The translations under genes and the position numbers were made by a program. Shown here one piece after another: positions 9,581 through 19,158 of a DNA stretch of 64,000 nt (position 1 is the first letter of the stretch; the number at the start of each line of letters is the position of its first letter). This DNA is from Lunatimonas sp. (GTDB lineage: Bacteria; Bacteroidota; Bacteroidia; Cytophagales; Cyclobacteriaceae), in NCBI RefSeq assembly GCF_020832325.1, contig NZ_JAFIEU010000037.1, positions 37,185 to 101,184 of the forward strand, in the 5' to 3' direction. The notes beneath the pieces are model-generated. The model searched no databases. It was not told where the DNA came from and saw nothing but the letters and a program-made list of their open reading frames with translations.

Positions 9581-11017
9581 TTACCTGAGGTCATTGTTTC
9601 TCACTTCTTCGAGCTTATCCCGTAGAGCCTTTTGAAAGGAAGCTACAATCGGCTGATATTTTGGAAGGTACGCTAGGTTATTGTATTGCTTGGAATCGTG
9701 CTGCATGTCAAAAAGCTCCATCCCTCCACCGGCGTCCTCATCGTATTGGATATAGGCCCACTTTTCCGATCGGAGCAAAAAGGAATGCCCCTGACCCCTA
9801 ACGGAAACCGAAAACGCCATATCCCGGACCTGATGTTCCGGATTCTCTAGGGTTTTTACCAAGCTTTTCCCTTGTACGTGTTCCGGAGTGGGCAAGCCTG
9901 CGAGTTCGGCCACCGTGGGGTATAGATCCAACAGCTCCACCAGAGAATGGCAAACCTGCGGTTGTTGACCGGGGATTTTGATGATTAACGGCACCCTGAC
10001 AGATTCTTCCCTCAAGCTCACCTTCATCCAAAATCCATGTTCTCCCAGATGGAATCCATGGTCTGAGGTGAATATTACAATGGTATTATCCTCCAGTCCC
10101 TCTTCTTTCAGCGTTTTCAGTACTTTGCCGACCTGGGCATCCATATAGGAAACCGACGCATAGTAGGCCGCCACCGCTTTTTTCTCTTGCTCTTCCGACA
10201 TCTTGGCATGCTTGGTGGTGACGTAGTTGATTCCCCGCTCCGGAATATCGTCCCAGTCGTTGATTACCTTGGGGGGCAGTACCACTTCCTGATACGGAAA
10301 GGGATCAAAATAGCCTTTGGGGGCCACAAAGGGTACATGCGGACGAACAAAGCCTACGGCCAGAAAAAAGGGCTGATCCTTGTGTAGCCGGATGAGTTCG
10401 GATGCTTTCTCTGCCGTCTTTCCATCCGAATGTACCAAATCATCCCCCTCAGCCTTCACGATGGTCATCACATTTCCGCCTTGCTTGGGTTTGAGGCCGA
10501 AAGGATTGTTCTGCACCAATTCACTCTCTCCTTCCGCCAGCCACTCCGGTCCCTGACTATTGAACCGTTCTGTCCACGATGCGGGGTCGTCGGTACCGTC
10601 GGAACCCTTCTCGATATCTCCCGGCACGCCCATATGGTAAATCTTGCTTACCCGGGCGGTATAATATCCCTTGTCCTTAAACAATTGCGGCCACATCTGA
10701 CGATCCGGACCTATTTGTTCCCTGCCCGACACGTATCCGAAGGTCCCGCTCCCATGGGGGTAGTATCCCGAAAGCATAGACGCCCGGGAGGGTCCGCACA
10801 CGGGAAACTGGCAATAAGCTCGGGTAAAAAGGGTACCCTCCGCCGCCAATTGGTCAATGTTCGGTGTGTGTCCGGCTGCATTTTCATAGGCAGAAACGGC
10901 CGTATTCGTGAGGTCATCCGAAATAATAAACAGCACGTTGGGCTTGGTATCACCCTGGCCAAAGCTCCATTGGGCAATGAAAAATAACGTTGTGGTCAAC
11001 TGGTAAATCTTCTTCAT
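9581..11017 (-). CDS. Iduronate-2-sulfatase-like sulfatase
   Basis: This 478-residue secreted protein has a signal peptide (about 1-20, ending WSFGQ), IISDDLTNTAVSAY (D34, D35), CGPSR (C74, the residue matured to formylglycine), AVGFVRPHVPFVAP and FTSDHGFHLGEHGFWMK. These features place it in the iduronate-2-sulfatase-like group with its neighbour at 7824-9326, from which it probably arose by duplication. It probably hydrolyses a sulfate ester on a uronic-acid-containing or similar glycan. It lies downstream of the nucleoside hydrolase gene, 60 nt away on the same strand, so transcription could continue into it from the ribose module. Confidence 0.92.
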   Translation of the reverse strand: MKKIYQLTTTLFFIAQWSFGQGDTKPNVLFIISDDLTNTAVSAYENAAGHTPNIDQLAAEGTLFTRAYCQFPVCGPSRASMLSGYYPHGSGTFGYVSGREQIGPDRQMWPQLFKDKGYYTARVSKIYHMGVPGDIEKGSDGTDDPASWTERFNSQGPEWLAEGESELVQNNPFGLKPKQGGNVMTIVKAEGDDLVHSDGKTAEKASELIRLHKDQPFFLAVGFVRPHVPFVAPKGYFDPFPYQEVVLPPKVINDWDDIPERGINYVTTKHAKMSEEQEKKAVAAYYASVSYMDAQVGKVLKTLKEEGLEDNTIVIFTSDHGFHLGEHGFWMKVSLREESVRVPLIIKIPGQQPQVCHSLVELLDLYPTVAELAGLPTPEHVQGKSLVKTLENPEHQVRDMAFSVSVRGQGHSFLLRSEKWAYIQYDEDAGGGMELFDMQHDSKQYNNLAYLPKYQPIVASFQKALRDKLEEVRNNDLR

Positions 11018-11077
11018 CTATTTATCTTGTTTTTTCTCTTTTGTTAATCTAAACCACCCCCAACGACACCTTACCTG

Positions 11078-12130
11078 CTACTCCTGATAATGTTTTGGCG
11101 TAGCTCCCAAGAGGTTGTTGAGGTAGGCTGCAAAACGCTCATCCGTATGCTCCACCTGCTGGATCAAGGTGCGATCATTGACACTATCGTCCGGCATCCA
11201 ACGTACCCCCTTGTCCATAGCTATCTCCATCCGCCCCGTGCCGGTGTCTTTCAGAAATTCTCCCATTCCCTCCACCGCAAAATAAACCGCGATCAAGTCC
11301 CAACTAGGACGCTGATCGGTCAATGTGTGACCAAACATATTCCAAAGCCAGTCCCGGTAGACTGTCCGCACAATATTTCCACCGGGGGTTTGGAGTAGAG
11401 ACTTTCCGGTCATCACCTGAGAACCTCCGTCCGAAAAAAAGGCCGGCCTTGGGAAATTCGCAATCAAATAGGCCGAATATGCCGCGGTACCATTCCGAAA
11501 TAGGTTCCAGTCCGGAAAATATTCCCGCACCTCGTTATTGGCATTCACCCCGCCCATGGCTATCCAACGGTCAATCTTTCTACTAACCAATTCATAGCCT
11601 GTAAGCGGAGAAACATCATCCGGCTCTGAAACCAGTAGATCGTACAGGCCTTTGGTATGCCCGATGGTTACATACGTGATGCTATGATCCTCCTGAACGG
11701 CAAGCAGCCGCCTGTTCAAGCGGGTCTGTTCCTCCGCATCGGTGTTGTAGATGATCCGGTTTTTAAAGGCTGCCGTATCGCGAGCCAACTTCTCCGCGGT
11801 CATCTTATCCACCGGATCGCCCACATCGGTGCCGTGATACGCGCCGATCGGAATATCCGGTCGCCCATAGTAGGTATTGATCGCCTCCACGATCCCCGCC
11901 CCGAAGGGAACCTTGCCCGAACTGAAGATACAGCCGATAATCTCGGCCATACCAAGATCTGCGTAGCGGTGCAGCACCGCAAAAGCACCGGCATCGTCAC
12001 AATCAGACCCCATATCGGTATCTAGAATGATTTTAACCGGCAGCACGTAGGACAACTTGGCTTGATCGGATTGAGGAGAGGAACATCCAAAAAACTGAAG
12101 CATAGCCAGAAATGCGGTGATCTTTTGCAT
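11078..12130 (-). CDS. Inosine-uridine-preferring nucleoside hydrolase family lipoprotein
   Basis: This 350-residue protein has a short lipoprotein signal (FFGCSS, Cys at 16). The calcium-binding N-terminal signature of nucleoside hydrolases follows: KIILDTDMGSDCDDAGAF, a variant of DTDxGxDDA. VTIGHTKGLYDLL and the metal-site-type MGG...N pattern (WIAMGGVNANNEV) are also typical. The family cleaves the N-glycosidic bond of ribonucleosides to give base and ribose. The export signal suggests an extracytoplasmic enzyme. It sits 73 nt downstream of a ribokinase and a GRP-type transporter, which makes a nucleoside-to-ribose salvage module likely. Confidence 0.85.
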   Translation of the reverse strand: MQKITAFLAMLQFFGCSSPQSDQAKLSYVLPVKIILDTDMGSDCDDAGAFAVLHRYADLGMAEIIGCIFSSGKVPFGAGIVEAINTYYGRPDIPIGAYHGTDVGDPVDKMTAEKLARDTAAFKNRIIYNTDAEEQTRLNRRLLAVQEDHSITYVTIGHTKGLYDLLVSEPDDVSPLTGYELVSRKIDRWIAMGGVNANNEVREYFPDWNLFRNGTAAYSAYLIANFPRPAFFSDGGSQVMTGKSLLQTPGGNIVRTVYRDWLWNMFGHTLTDQRPSWDLIAVYFAVEGMGEFLKDTGTGRMEIAMDKGVRWMPDDSVNDRTLIQQVEHTDERFAAYLNNLLGATPKHYQE

Positions 12131-12203
12131 AAGTGTATGAATTTAGCACATAGCCTTCTTATTTGTCTGATACCTAGTAGCCCTGTCTACCAGAACTTGC
12201 AGG

Positions 12204-13118
12204 CTACAAGAGGAAATTGATGACTTCGTGGAAAAACGGAGCAGAAGGCTGTGCTCCCCGACGGGTTACCGAGATCGCGGCAGCTCTTTGGGCAAAATCG
12301 ATCGCCTCCCGCATGGTCTGTCCTGCCGCCAACGCCGCGGCAAGGGCCCCATTAAATACATCACCTGCCGCCGTGGTGTCAATCGCCTTAACCGGATACC
12401 CAGGAATCATTTCCCTGTGCTCCTTATCGCAAAGGTAAACCCCTTTGCTGCCTAGGGTGATGATAACGGTTTGGATTCCCTTGGCCAACAGCTCCCCGCC
12501 AATGGCTGCAATTTCTGCTTCGTTTACTTCCTTTCTGCCGGTAAGTAACGCCGCCTCGGTTTCATTGGGGGTCAATATACTGATTTTTCGCAGCAACCCA
12601 TCCGACAGATTGGCAGCCGGTGCGGGATTCAGGATAAAGGGTATCCCTCGGGATTCCGCCATCCGGGCTAGCATCTCAATGGTTTCCATGGGTGTTTCGA
12701 GCTGTGCCAATGCAATCTTGGCGCCGTCAAAAGCGTCCGCGACACCTTCCATGTCCACTGCCAACAGGTGATTGTTTGCCCCTGACGCAACAGAGATACT
12801 GTTTTCCCCTTCGTCAGAGACATTGATCAGCGCCACACCCGTGTGGGTTCCGGCCTGCACCTTGATATATTCGGTATGGATGCCGTCTTTGCGGTAGTTT
12901 TCAATGGCTTGCCTTCCGAAGGCATCGTCTGCCACACAGGTGACAAAGGTAACATTCGCTCCCGTTCGTGCCGCTGCAACGGCCTGATTCGCCCCCTTGC
13001 CACCGGCAACAATGAAAAAATGGCTTCCTAGGATGGTCTCTCCGGGGGCAGGGATCCTTGGGACTTGTATCACCATATCGGTATTCGAACTGCCTATTAC
13101 TAGAATTTTTGCTTGCAT
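12204..13118 (-). CDS. rbsK: Ribokinase (PfkB family)
   Basis: This 304-residue cytoplasmic kinase has the usual ribokinase length. The N-terminal ILVIGSSNTDMV and VAGGKGANQAVAAAR substrate-binding signature and the C-terminal anion hole/catalytic motif DTTAAGDVFNGALAAA are diagnostic. ILNPAPAA and LTPNETEAALLTG are further ribokinase blocks. It phosphorylates ribose to ribose-5-phosphate. It starts 9 nt after the stop of the sugar transporter gene and is followed by the nucleoside hydrolase, which supports ribose from nucleosides as substrate. Confidence 0.93.
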   Translation of the reverse strand: MQAKILVIGSSNTDMVIQVPRIPAPGETILGSHFFIVAGGKGANQAVAAARTGANVTFVTCVADDAFGRQAIENYRKDGIHTEYIKVQAGTHTGVALINVSDEGENSISVASGANNHLLAVDMEGVADAFDGAKIALAQLETPMETIEMLARMAESRGIPFILNPAPAANLSDGLLRKISILTPNETEAALLTGRKEVNEAEIAAIGGELLAKGIQTVIITLGSKGVYLCDKEHREMIPGYPVKAIDTTAAGDVFNGALAAALAAGQTMREAIDFAQRAAAISVTRRGAQPSAPFFHEVINFLL

Positions 13119-13127
13119 GATCCTATT

Positions 13128-14129
13128 TTAATAGATTCTGGAAATGATAATCAATGTCAACCCCACCACAAAGAAAAGAAACATGGCTGTTAGGAGGCCA
13201 TTGACGCCCTTTGCTGCTTTAAATTCCTTCCAAATAAACACTCCCCAAAGGGCGGCTACCAGCGTGGCACCTTGTCCCAACCCGTAGGAAATGGCAAATC
13301 CTGCCTGCTCAGCCGCTATTATATTGAAGGTCATGCCAATACTCCAAATCACCCCACCCAACACACCGATCAGATGCAGTCGGGCATTGCCTTTGGTCAG
13401 ATAATCCGTGTAAGTTACCTTTTCGCCCGCGAGTGGCTTGTACATAAAAATCGTATTCCATAGGAAATTGGAAACCAATAAACCGAGGGCAAAGATCACC
13501 GCAGCCGTATAGGGAGTGAGTTTTCCAACCTCAGGACTCACAAAGTCTGTCGCCATGGACGCCGCAACAAACCGATAAAAAAATGCCATCAAGAAACCTG
13601 CAATCAAAGAAATCACCACCCCTTTCACCGTAGTAACCTTGGTAGTGGCAGGTATCTTACGGTAAGCTAGCGCATTGATCACAATAGCCGTGGTCACCAT
13701 GGCCACCCCTGTAAATAGCAACAACGGGTTTCCAAGTGGGGTGGCGATGTAGTTGATCAATACGCCCAATACCAATGCCAGTCCAATGCCAATGGGAAAT
13801 GCCACCGCCATCCCTGCAATGGAAATCGCCGCCACGAGTAGGATATTGGCAATGTTAAAGACCACTCCTCCCAAAAAAGCGGAGCCCAAGGCCATGGTTT
13901 CTGCCTGCCGTAGATCGGCCAAAAAACGACGGCCCTCGGTTCCCATACTTCCCGCGGTAAAGGCGAGTAACAAGGTTAGCAGCAATACACCCAAGGCGTA
14001 ATCCCAGTAATAAAGCTGGAAGGGCCATTTATGGGTAGTCATCTTCTGGGTATTGGCCCAGGAACCCCAGCAGAGCATGGTGATGACCACCATAATCACG
14101 GCGGTGGTGTAGGTATGGATTACAATCAT
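13128..14129 (-). CDS. GRP-type (DMT superfamily) sugar transporter, probable ribose importer
   Basis: This 333-residue integral membrane protein has about ten hydrophobic segments spread over its whole length. Its N-terminus, MLCWGSWANTQKMT, is typical of the glucose/ribose porter (GRP) family, which includes RbsU-like permeases. It lies directly upstream of ribokinase (9-nt gap), and the co-transcribed nucleoside hydrolase would supply its ribose. Substrate assignment is by context only, and other pentoses are possible. Confidence 0.8.
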   Translation of the reverse strand: MIVIHTYTTAVIMVVITMLCWGSWANTQKMTTHKWPFQLYYWDYALGVLLLTLLLAFTAGSMGTEGRRFLADLRQAETMALGSAFLGGVVFNIANILLVAAISIAGMAVAFPIGIGLALVLGVLINYIATPLGNPLLLFTGVAMVTTAIVINALAYRKIPATTKVTTVKGVVISLIAGFLMAFFYRFVAASMATDFVSPEVGKLTPYTAAVIFALGLLVSNFLWNTIFMYKPLAGEKVTYTDYLTKGNARLHLIGVLGGVIWSIGMTFNIIAAEQAGFAISYGLGQGATLVAALWGVFIWKEFKAAKGVNGLLTAMFLFFVVGLTLIIISRIY

Positions 14130-14254
14130 GGCTATTTTCTTGGGTTTTAAAAATTGGCGAAAATGCTACATGGCGAAACGCTAGGCTAGCAAAACTGACG
14201 GTCGCGAAGACTATACAGCAAGGTACCGACTGTGTATCTACTTCTCACAGCTTA

Positions 14255-15709
14255 TCAGGCTATGATATCCCGCACCACGTGGCCGCTGACATCGGTAAGC
14301 CTAAAGCGCCTTCCCTGGTGTTTGAAAACCAGTTTTTCGTGGTCTACACCCAACAGATGGAGGAGGGTTGCTTGGAAGTCGTGCACATGTACGGGATTCC
14401 TGACAATGTTATATCCAAACTCGCAGGTTTCGCCGTAAGTGATACCTTTCTTCACACCTCCACCGGCCATCCACATGGTAAAGCAGCGGGGATGATGGTC
14501 ACGTCCGTAGTTTTCCCGGGTCAATTTCCCTTGGGAATAATTGGTGCGGCCGAACTCCCCGCCCCAGATCACCAAGGTATCCTCCAGTAATCCCCGTTGC
14601 TTCAGATCCATCAGCAGTGCTGCGCTGGCTTGATCCACGCTCTTGGCCATGGTGCGGATATCCCGCGGCAGATTGCCGTGCTGATCCCATCCCTGATGAT
14701 AGAGCTGAATGAATTTCACGTCTTTTTCAGCCAGCCGTCTGGCCAACAAGCAGTTGGCAGCAAAGGTCCCAGGTGTTCGGGAGTCCGGTCCATACATGTC
14801 GTATATATAATCAGGCTCCTTGGAAATATCCATGGTTTCCGGCACGAATGCCTGCATGCGGTAGGCCATCTCATACTGTGCGATGCGGGAATTGATTTCT
14901 GGATCCATCACCTGCTCATACTTGAGTTCATGGAGTTCTTTTAGGGCATCCAGCATCCTTCTGCGGCTGGCTTTGCTCAATCCATCCGGGTCGTTCAGGT
15001 ACAATACGGGATCCCTACCGGCACGAAACTGAACTCCCTGGTGCAGAGAGGGCAAAAATCCGGCACCCCACAGTTTGGCGTACAGTGGCTGATCGCCCTC
15101 TCTACCCTTGGAAAGCAGTACGGTAAAATCGGGAAGATTTTTGTTGTCGCTGCCCAGCCCATAACTGATCCAGGAGCCCATAGAGGGCCTGCCTCCGAGC
15201 TGGGAGCCGGACTGAAAAAAGGTAATCGCCGGATCGTGGTTGATCGCCTCCGTATGCATGGATTTGATAAAACACAGCTCATCCACAATCTTGGCTGTGT
15301 GGGGCATCAGTTCGCTGACCCAAGCACCACTCTGTCCATGCTGGGCAAAGTCAAATACCGACCCGGCCAGGGGAAATGAGTTTTGGCTAGAGGTCATGCC
15401 CGTGAGGCGCTGCCCGGCACGGATCGACTCCGGAAGCTCCTGGCCAAAGCGTTCGTTCAGCAAGGGCTTGTAGTCGAAAAGCTCCATCTGGGAAGGGCCG
15501 CCACTTTGGAACAGATAGATTACACGCTTGGCCTTGGGTACCAGGTGCAGGCCGCCCAAACTGCCCTCCCCTTGCTTTGTCTCCGAGGGCAGCATGCCCA
15601 TCAGACGTCCCGGGGTCAACAGAGAGGCAAGGGCCACGCCCCCCAATCCCAGGCTAGTCTTTGTCAAAAACTGCCGGCGGTCCATGTGTAGGTGATGCAG
15701 TAGGCTCAT
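14255..15709 (-). CDS. DUF1501 family secreted protein (Tat signal)
   Basis: About 484 residues from the chosen start. MDRRQFLTKTSLGLGGVALA near the N-terminus is a twin-arginine signal, so export in folded form is expected. DUF1501 proteins have an alkaline-phosphatase/sulfatase-like fold; here FQSGGPSQMELFDYKP, YHQGWDQHGNL and WGGEFGRTNYSQG are characteristic. An ATG at 15799 would overlap the upstream gene, so the in-frame ATG at 15709, just before the Tat signal, was preferred. It is 67 nt downstream of a PSCyt1/DUF1549/DUF1553 gene, the usual DUF1501 partner in Planctomycetes and Bacteroidetes. The biochemical role of the pair is unknown. Confidence 0.88.
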   Translation of the reverse strand: MSLLHHLHMDRRQFLTKTSLGLGGVALASLLTPGRLMGMLPSETKQGEGSLGGLHLVPKAKRVIYLFQSGGPSQMELFDYKPLLNERFGQELPESIRAGQRLTGMTSSQNSFPLAGSVFDFAQHGQSGAWVSELMPHTAKIVDELCFIKSMHTEAINHDPAITFFQSGSQLGGRPSMGSWISYGLGSDNKNLPDFTVLLSKGREGDQPLYAKLWGAGFLPSLHQGVQFRAGRDPVLYLNDPDGLSKASRRRMLDALKELHELKYEQVMDPEINSRIAQYEMAYRMQAFVPETMDISKEPDYIYDMYGPDSRTPGTFAANCLLARRLAEKDVKFIQLYHQGWDQHGNLPRDIRTMAKSVDQASAALLMDLKQRGLLEDTLVIWGGEFGRTNYSQGKLTRENYGRDHHPRCFTMWMAGGGVKKGITYGETCEFGYNIVRNPVHVHDFQATLLHLLGVDHEKLVFKHQGRRFRLTDVSGHVVRDIIA

Positions 15710-15776
15710 TTTCTGTAGCGGTAGGTTTCTATATATTCTTCGGATCAATAGCTGTCGGATCGGTAGGCCGAACGTA

Positions 15777-18700
15777 TCAGCGTTTGTACACGGCTTCATC
15801 GAAATTAACCAAAGTCGATGCTACCAGGGTCATGGCGGCCACCTGCTCGGGGGGAAGGCTCGAATCTCTGGGAGAATCCCCCACACCGAGTAGGCCAACG
15901 GCGGTATCCGGTGCCGACCTAAAGTCCTCCAGCTCCGCTTCGTATAGCCTCACCAGCACGCCCAGTTCCCGTTGGGTGGGACTTCGACTGGTCATGGCTT
16001 TGAATCCGAAGCCGATCTGCTTCTGAGGATCGGCATCCGCCCGGATCATCCGCTCGGCCAGCGCCCTGGCAGCCTCCACGTACTGCGGATCGTTCATCAA
16101 TACCAATGCCTGCAAGGGAGTATTCGTCTTTTGGCGCTCCACCGTGCAGGTATACTTGTCGGATGCATCAAAGCTGATCATGGACGGAGGCGGGGAACTT
16201 CGCTTCCAGATCGTATAGAGCCCGCGTCGGTATAGGTTTCTGCCGGTATCTTGGACGTACTCCCGCACATTGGCGGTAGCCAGCTCCTTCCACAGGCCTT
16301 TAGGCTGGTAAGGCTTGACGCTTCTTCCTCCTATTTCTCTGGTCAGCAAGCCACTTGCGGCAAGCGCATTGTCTCGGATCATTTCTACGGGAAGGCGGTA
16401 GCTGGGTCCCCGGGCAAGCCAAACGTTGTCGGGATCTTTTTCCCGCAGCTCGTCGCTCCAATCCGATGTCTGCTTATAAGTGGCCGAGGTAACCATCAAC
16501 TTCAACAGCTCTTTGACGTTCCACCCGGACTCCATGAAGTGGACTGCCAGCCAGTCCAGTAGTTCCGGATGGGAAGGGAAGGCTCCCTGATTGCCAAAAT
16601 CATCCACCGTAGACACGATGCCCCTTCCAAAGATCAACTGCCAGTACCGGTTTACCGCTACCCTGGCAGTCAGTGGGTTGTCTTGGTGGACCACCCACTG
16701 GGCGAGACCCAGCCGGTTTGGTGGAAGGTCATCCGGAAAATCCATCACAGCGCGGGGCGTGCCCGGAAACACTTCTTCGGTGGGCGCATCGTACGCCCCT
16801 CTGGCCAGAATAAAGGTGGGAAGTGGATGTTGCCGCTCCTGCATCACCATCACCTCGGGCTGGGCACTGAGGAGTTCATTCTCCTCTCCCCTGAGACGGG
16901 TCAGCTCACGGTACCGGGTCCGGTAGTCCACGTCAACAGTCAGCAGGTAGTGTTGAAATAGTTCTTTCGCTTTACCGTTACTTTGGGCAACAAGGCCGGG
17001 AGCAGGATGCGAGGCGGTATATAGGGCCTCGACTTCCAACGCCGAGAGCCTGCGGTCAAATACACTGAACTCATCTACTAGGGATCGGTCCAGCGTTTCA
17101 GCAAAATTGGTCCCCCGCTTTCCGATCTGCAGGTTGCCCGGACTACCAATGCTTCGCTTTTCTCTGCCGTAGGATAGTATACTTCTGTGTAGGTTGTCGG
17201 TTTCGATTACGGTAGGCGCCAACCGACCATTGAGGTAAATCTCCAGCCCTTCGGCTTTGCTGGACCCATCATACACCATGGCCAGGTGGACCCATTCGCC
17301 CACGGGTATCTTATCACGGGTATGTACTTCGATGCCGTTGGCGGGCCAGGTATGGGTGATCAGGCCTCTTAGGGTACCATCTCCCGCAGCCAATAATTCG
17401 TAACCACGGAAACCGTTGGCAAAGCCGCCGGTCTTGGAAAAAATCGGCCCTTTTAGGCTGTCGGACAAGGCTTGGTACCATAGGCTGATGGAAAATGGCT
17501 CATGGCGGTCAAAATAGGCAATTTGGTTGCCCAGGTCTACGTAACTGTCCCCTACCAGCTTAACCGCTTTACCGAACTTCCCTGCCACCACCTGTAGGTC
17601 CTTATCCGTTTGGATCACTACCATGTTGGCGGGGTTGGAAGGGTTCGCCAGGTTTTTGAACTGATTATCGACGGGGGCATCTAGGGGGTAATGTCCTACT
17701 CGGCCTGGGATGTCCTTTGGCGCAGGTGGGTTGGCCTGTATTTCCGTCAGCCATTTTTCAAATCCCTTTCTGTACTCGTCCAGACTGGGGTCCAGCGCGC
17801 GTTCCCGCTCGTTGATTTTTTCGCGGATATAGGCGAGCTTTTCCTCCACCTCGTCGTCGGTGAGAATCAGGGTAGGGCTTGGCTCGCCCATGTAGGGCAC
17901 TTGTCCGGTTTCCTTTATGCTATTGAAAAAGGCATATAGCTGGAAATATTCCTTTTGGGACAGCGGGTCGTATTTGTGGTCATGGCAGCGGGCACATTCG
18001 GTGCTCAGCCCCAGAAAGGCCTTGCCCAGCGTATTGGCCCTGTCCGCCACATATTCTACCCGGTATTCTTCCGGTATCACTCCACCTTCCTGGCTTTGGG
18101 GATGATTTCTGTTAAACCCGGTGGCCAATACTTGATCTCTTGTAGCATACGGCAGCAGGTCTCCGGCCAGCTGCCAAGTGATAAATTCGTCGTAGGGCAG
18201 GTTGCCGTTAAAGGAACGGATGACCCAGTCCCGCCAGGGCCACATATTCCGCATACCATCGTCCTGATACCCGTGGGAATCCGCATACCGGGCCAGATCC
18301 AGCCATTCCGAGGCCATGCGCTCGCCATAATGGGGAGATTGCAAGAGTCGGTCTACCAGCTTTTCGTAGGCGTCAGGGGAAGTATCTCTCAAGAAATCGT
18401 CCACCTCCTCCACGGAGGGCGGCAGGCCGATGAGGTCAAAGGATACCCTTCGTATCAGTGTCTCTTTGGAAGCCTGTATGGAAGGCTCCAGTCCTTTTTG
18501 AACCATCTTGGCGTAAACCAATCGGTCAATGGGGTTGGCCGCCCAACCTTCGCGGCTATCAGGCGGAAGGTCCGGTTTGGTGGGAGGGATAAAGGACCAG
18601 TGGGGCTTATACTTCGCTCCCTGCTCAATCCACCGGGTGATCAGGGCAATTTCGATTGGGGACAGGGCAAGGTTCGATTCCGGCGGCGGCATGATCAGAT

Positions 18701-19037
18701 CTGGATCGGTGGAGACTATCCGATGGTACACGGCACTTTTATGGGGTTTGCCGGGCACGAGGGCATACTGTCTCCTCCCCTCCCCAAATGCGGCCAAAGC
18801 AAAGGCTTCCTCGTCCAGACGAAGACCTGCTTCCCGCTTGTTCTCATCCGGTCCGTGGCAGGCAAAGCAGCGGTCCGACAAGATCGGCTTGATATGCAGG
18901 TTAAAGTCGATCTCCTCGGGAAGCGCCGCCTCCACCTCCTCCGAAAACGGTAGGACAGACTCCCTCCGAATGGCCCTAACAACCACCGTCAGGGCTATTG
19001 CCGCTGTTAACAGGATTTTCAACCCATACCGACTCAT
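15777..19037 (-). CDS. PSCyt1/DUF1549/LamG/DUF1553 cytochrome-like protein
   Basis: This 1086-residue protein has, in order, a signal segment (7-20), PSCyt1 with CFACHGPDE (C57, C60, H61), DUF1549 with a second CxxCH (TECARCHDHKYDPLS), a LamG/concanavalin-like domain at about 440-690 (YVDLGNQI, GEWVHLAMVYDGSS, LEIYLNGRLAPT), and DUF1553 (NPLTARVAVNRYWQLIFG, VEMIRDNALAASGLL). The extra LamG domain suggests that it binds a carbohydrate. Its partner DUF1501 gene follows on the same strand. Periplasmic, probably heme-bearing; the reaction is unknown. It differs from the partial copy at the left edge, in which no LamG-like segment was recognised in the visible part. Confidence 0.9.
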   Translation of the reverse strand: MSRYGLKILLTAAIALTVVVRAIRRESVLPFSEEVEAALPEEIDFNLHIKPILSDRCFACHGPDENKREAGLRLDEEAFALAAFGEGRRQYALVPGKPHKSAVYHRIVSTDPDLIMPPPESNLALSPIEIALITRWIEQGAKYKPHWSFIPPTKPDLPPDSREGWAANPIDRLVYAKMVQKGLEPSIQASKETLIRRVSFDLIGLPPSVEEVDDFLRDTSPDAYEKLVDRLLQSPHYGERMASEWLDLARYADSHGYQDDGMRNMWPWRDWVIRSFNGNLPYDEFITWQLAGDLLPYATRDQVLATGFNRNHPQSQEGGVIPEEYRVEYVADRANTLGKAFLGLSTECARCHDHKYDPLSQKEYFQLYAFFNSIKETGQVPYMGEPSPTLILTDDEVEEKLAYIREKINERERALDPSLDEYRKGFEKWLTEIQANPPAPKDIPGRVGHYPLDAPVDNQFKNLANPSNPANMVVIQTDKDLQVVAGKFGKAVKLVGDSYVDLGNQIAYFDRHEPFSISLWYQALSDSLKGPIFSKTGGFANGFRGYELLAAGDGTLRGLITHTWPANGIEVHTRDKIPVGEWVHLAMVYDGSSKAEGLEIYLNGRLAPTVIETDNLHRSILSYGREKRSIGSPGNLQIGKRGTNFAETLDRSLVDEFSVFDRRLSALEVEALYTASHPAPGLVAQSNGKAKELFQHYLLTVDVDYRTRYRELTRLRGEENELLSAQPEVMVMQERQHPLPTFILARGAYDAPTEEVFPGTPRAVMDFPDDLPPNRLGLAQWVVHQDNPLTARVAVNRYWQLIFGRGIVSTVDDFGNQGAFPSHPELLDWLAVHFMESGWNVKELLKLMVTSATYKQTSDWSDELREKDPDNVWLARGPSYRLPVEMIRDNALAASGLLTREIGGRSVKPYQPKGLWKELATANVREYVQDTGRNLYRRGLYTIWKRSSPPPSMISFDASDKYTCTVERQKTNTPLQALVLMNDPQYVEAARALAERMIRADADPQKQIGFGFKAMTSRSPTQRELGVLVRLYEAELEDFRSAPDTAVGLLGVGDSPRDSSLPPEQVAAMTLVASTLVNFDEAVYKR

Positions 19038-19158
19038 ACAATTTTTTCTTATGCGGTTATTTCACAGGCTACTACCTAAATTACATTCATAGGTATTCCG
19101 GCGATATCGTTTTACACGACCACGCAGATACCTTCACCCCATCGATTTTCTATTCCAC

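Noticed and set aside
10430..10987. 185-codon plus-strand ORF antisense to a sulfatase
   Set aside because: It lies fully inside the intact sulfatase gene at 9581-11017, lacks family features, and is explained as a shadow frame.
15710..15799. Longer DUF1501 N-terminus starting at 15799
   Set aside because: It would overlap the upstream gene and place the Tat signal more than 35 residues inside; the start at 15709 is preferred.
17955..18953. 332-codon plus-strand ORF antisense to the PSCyt1/LamG gene
   Set aside because: Long only because the GC-rich sense gene lacks complementary stops; no domain or start signal was seen.
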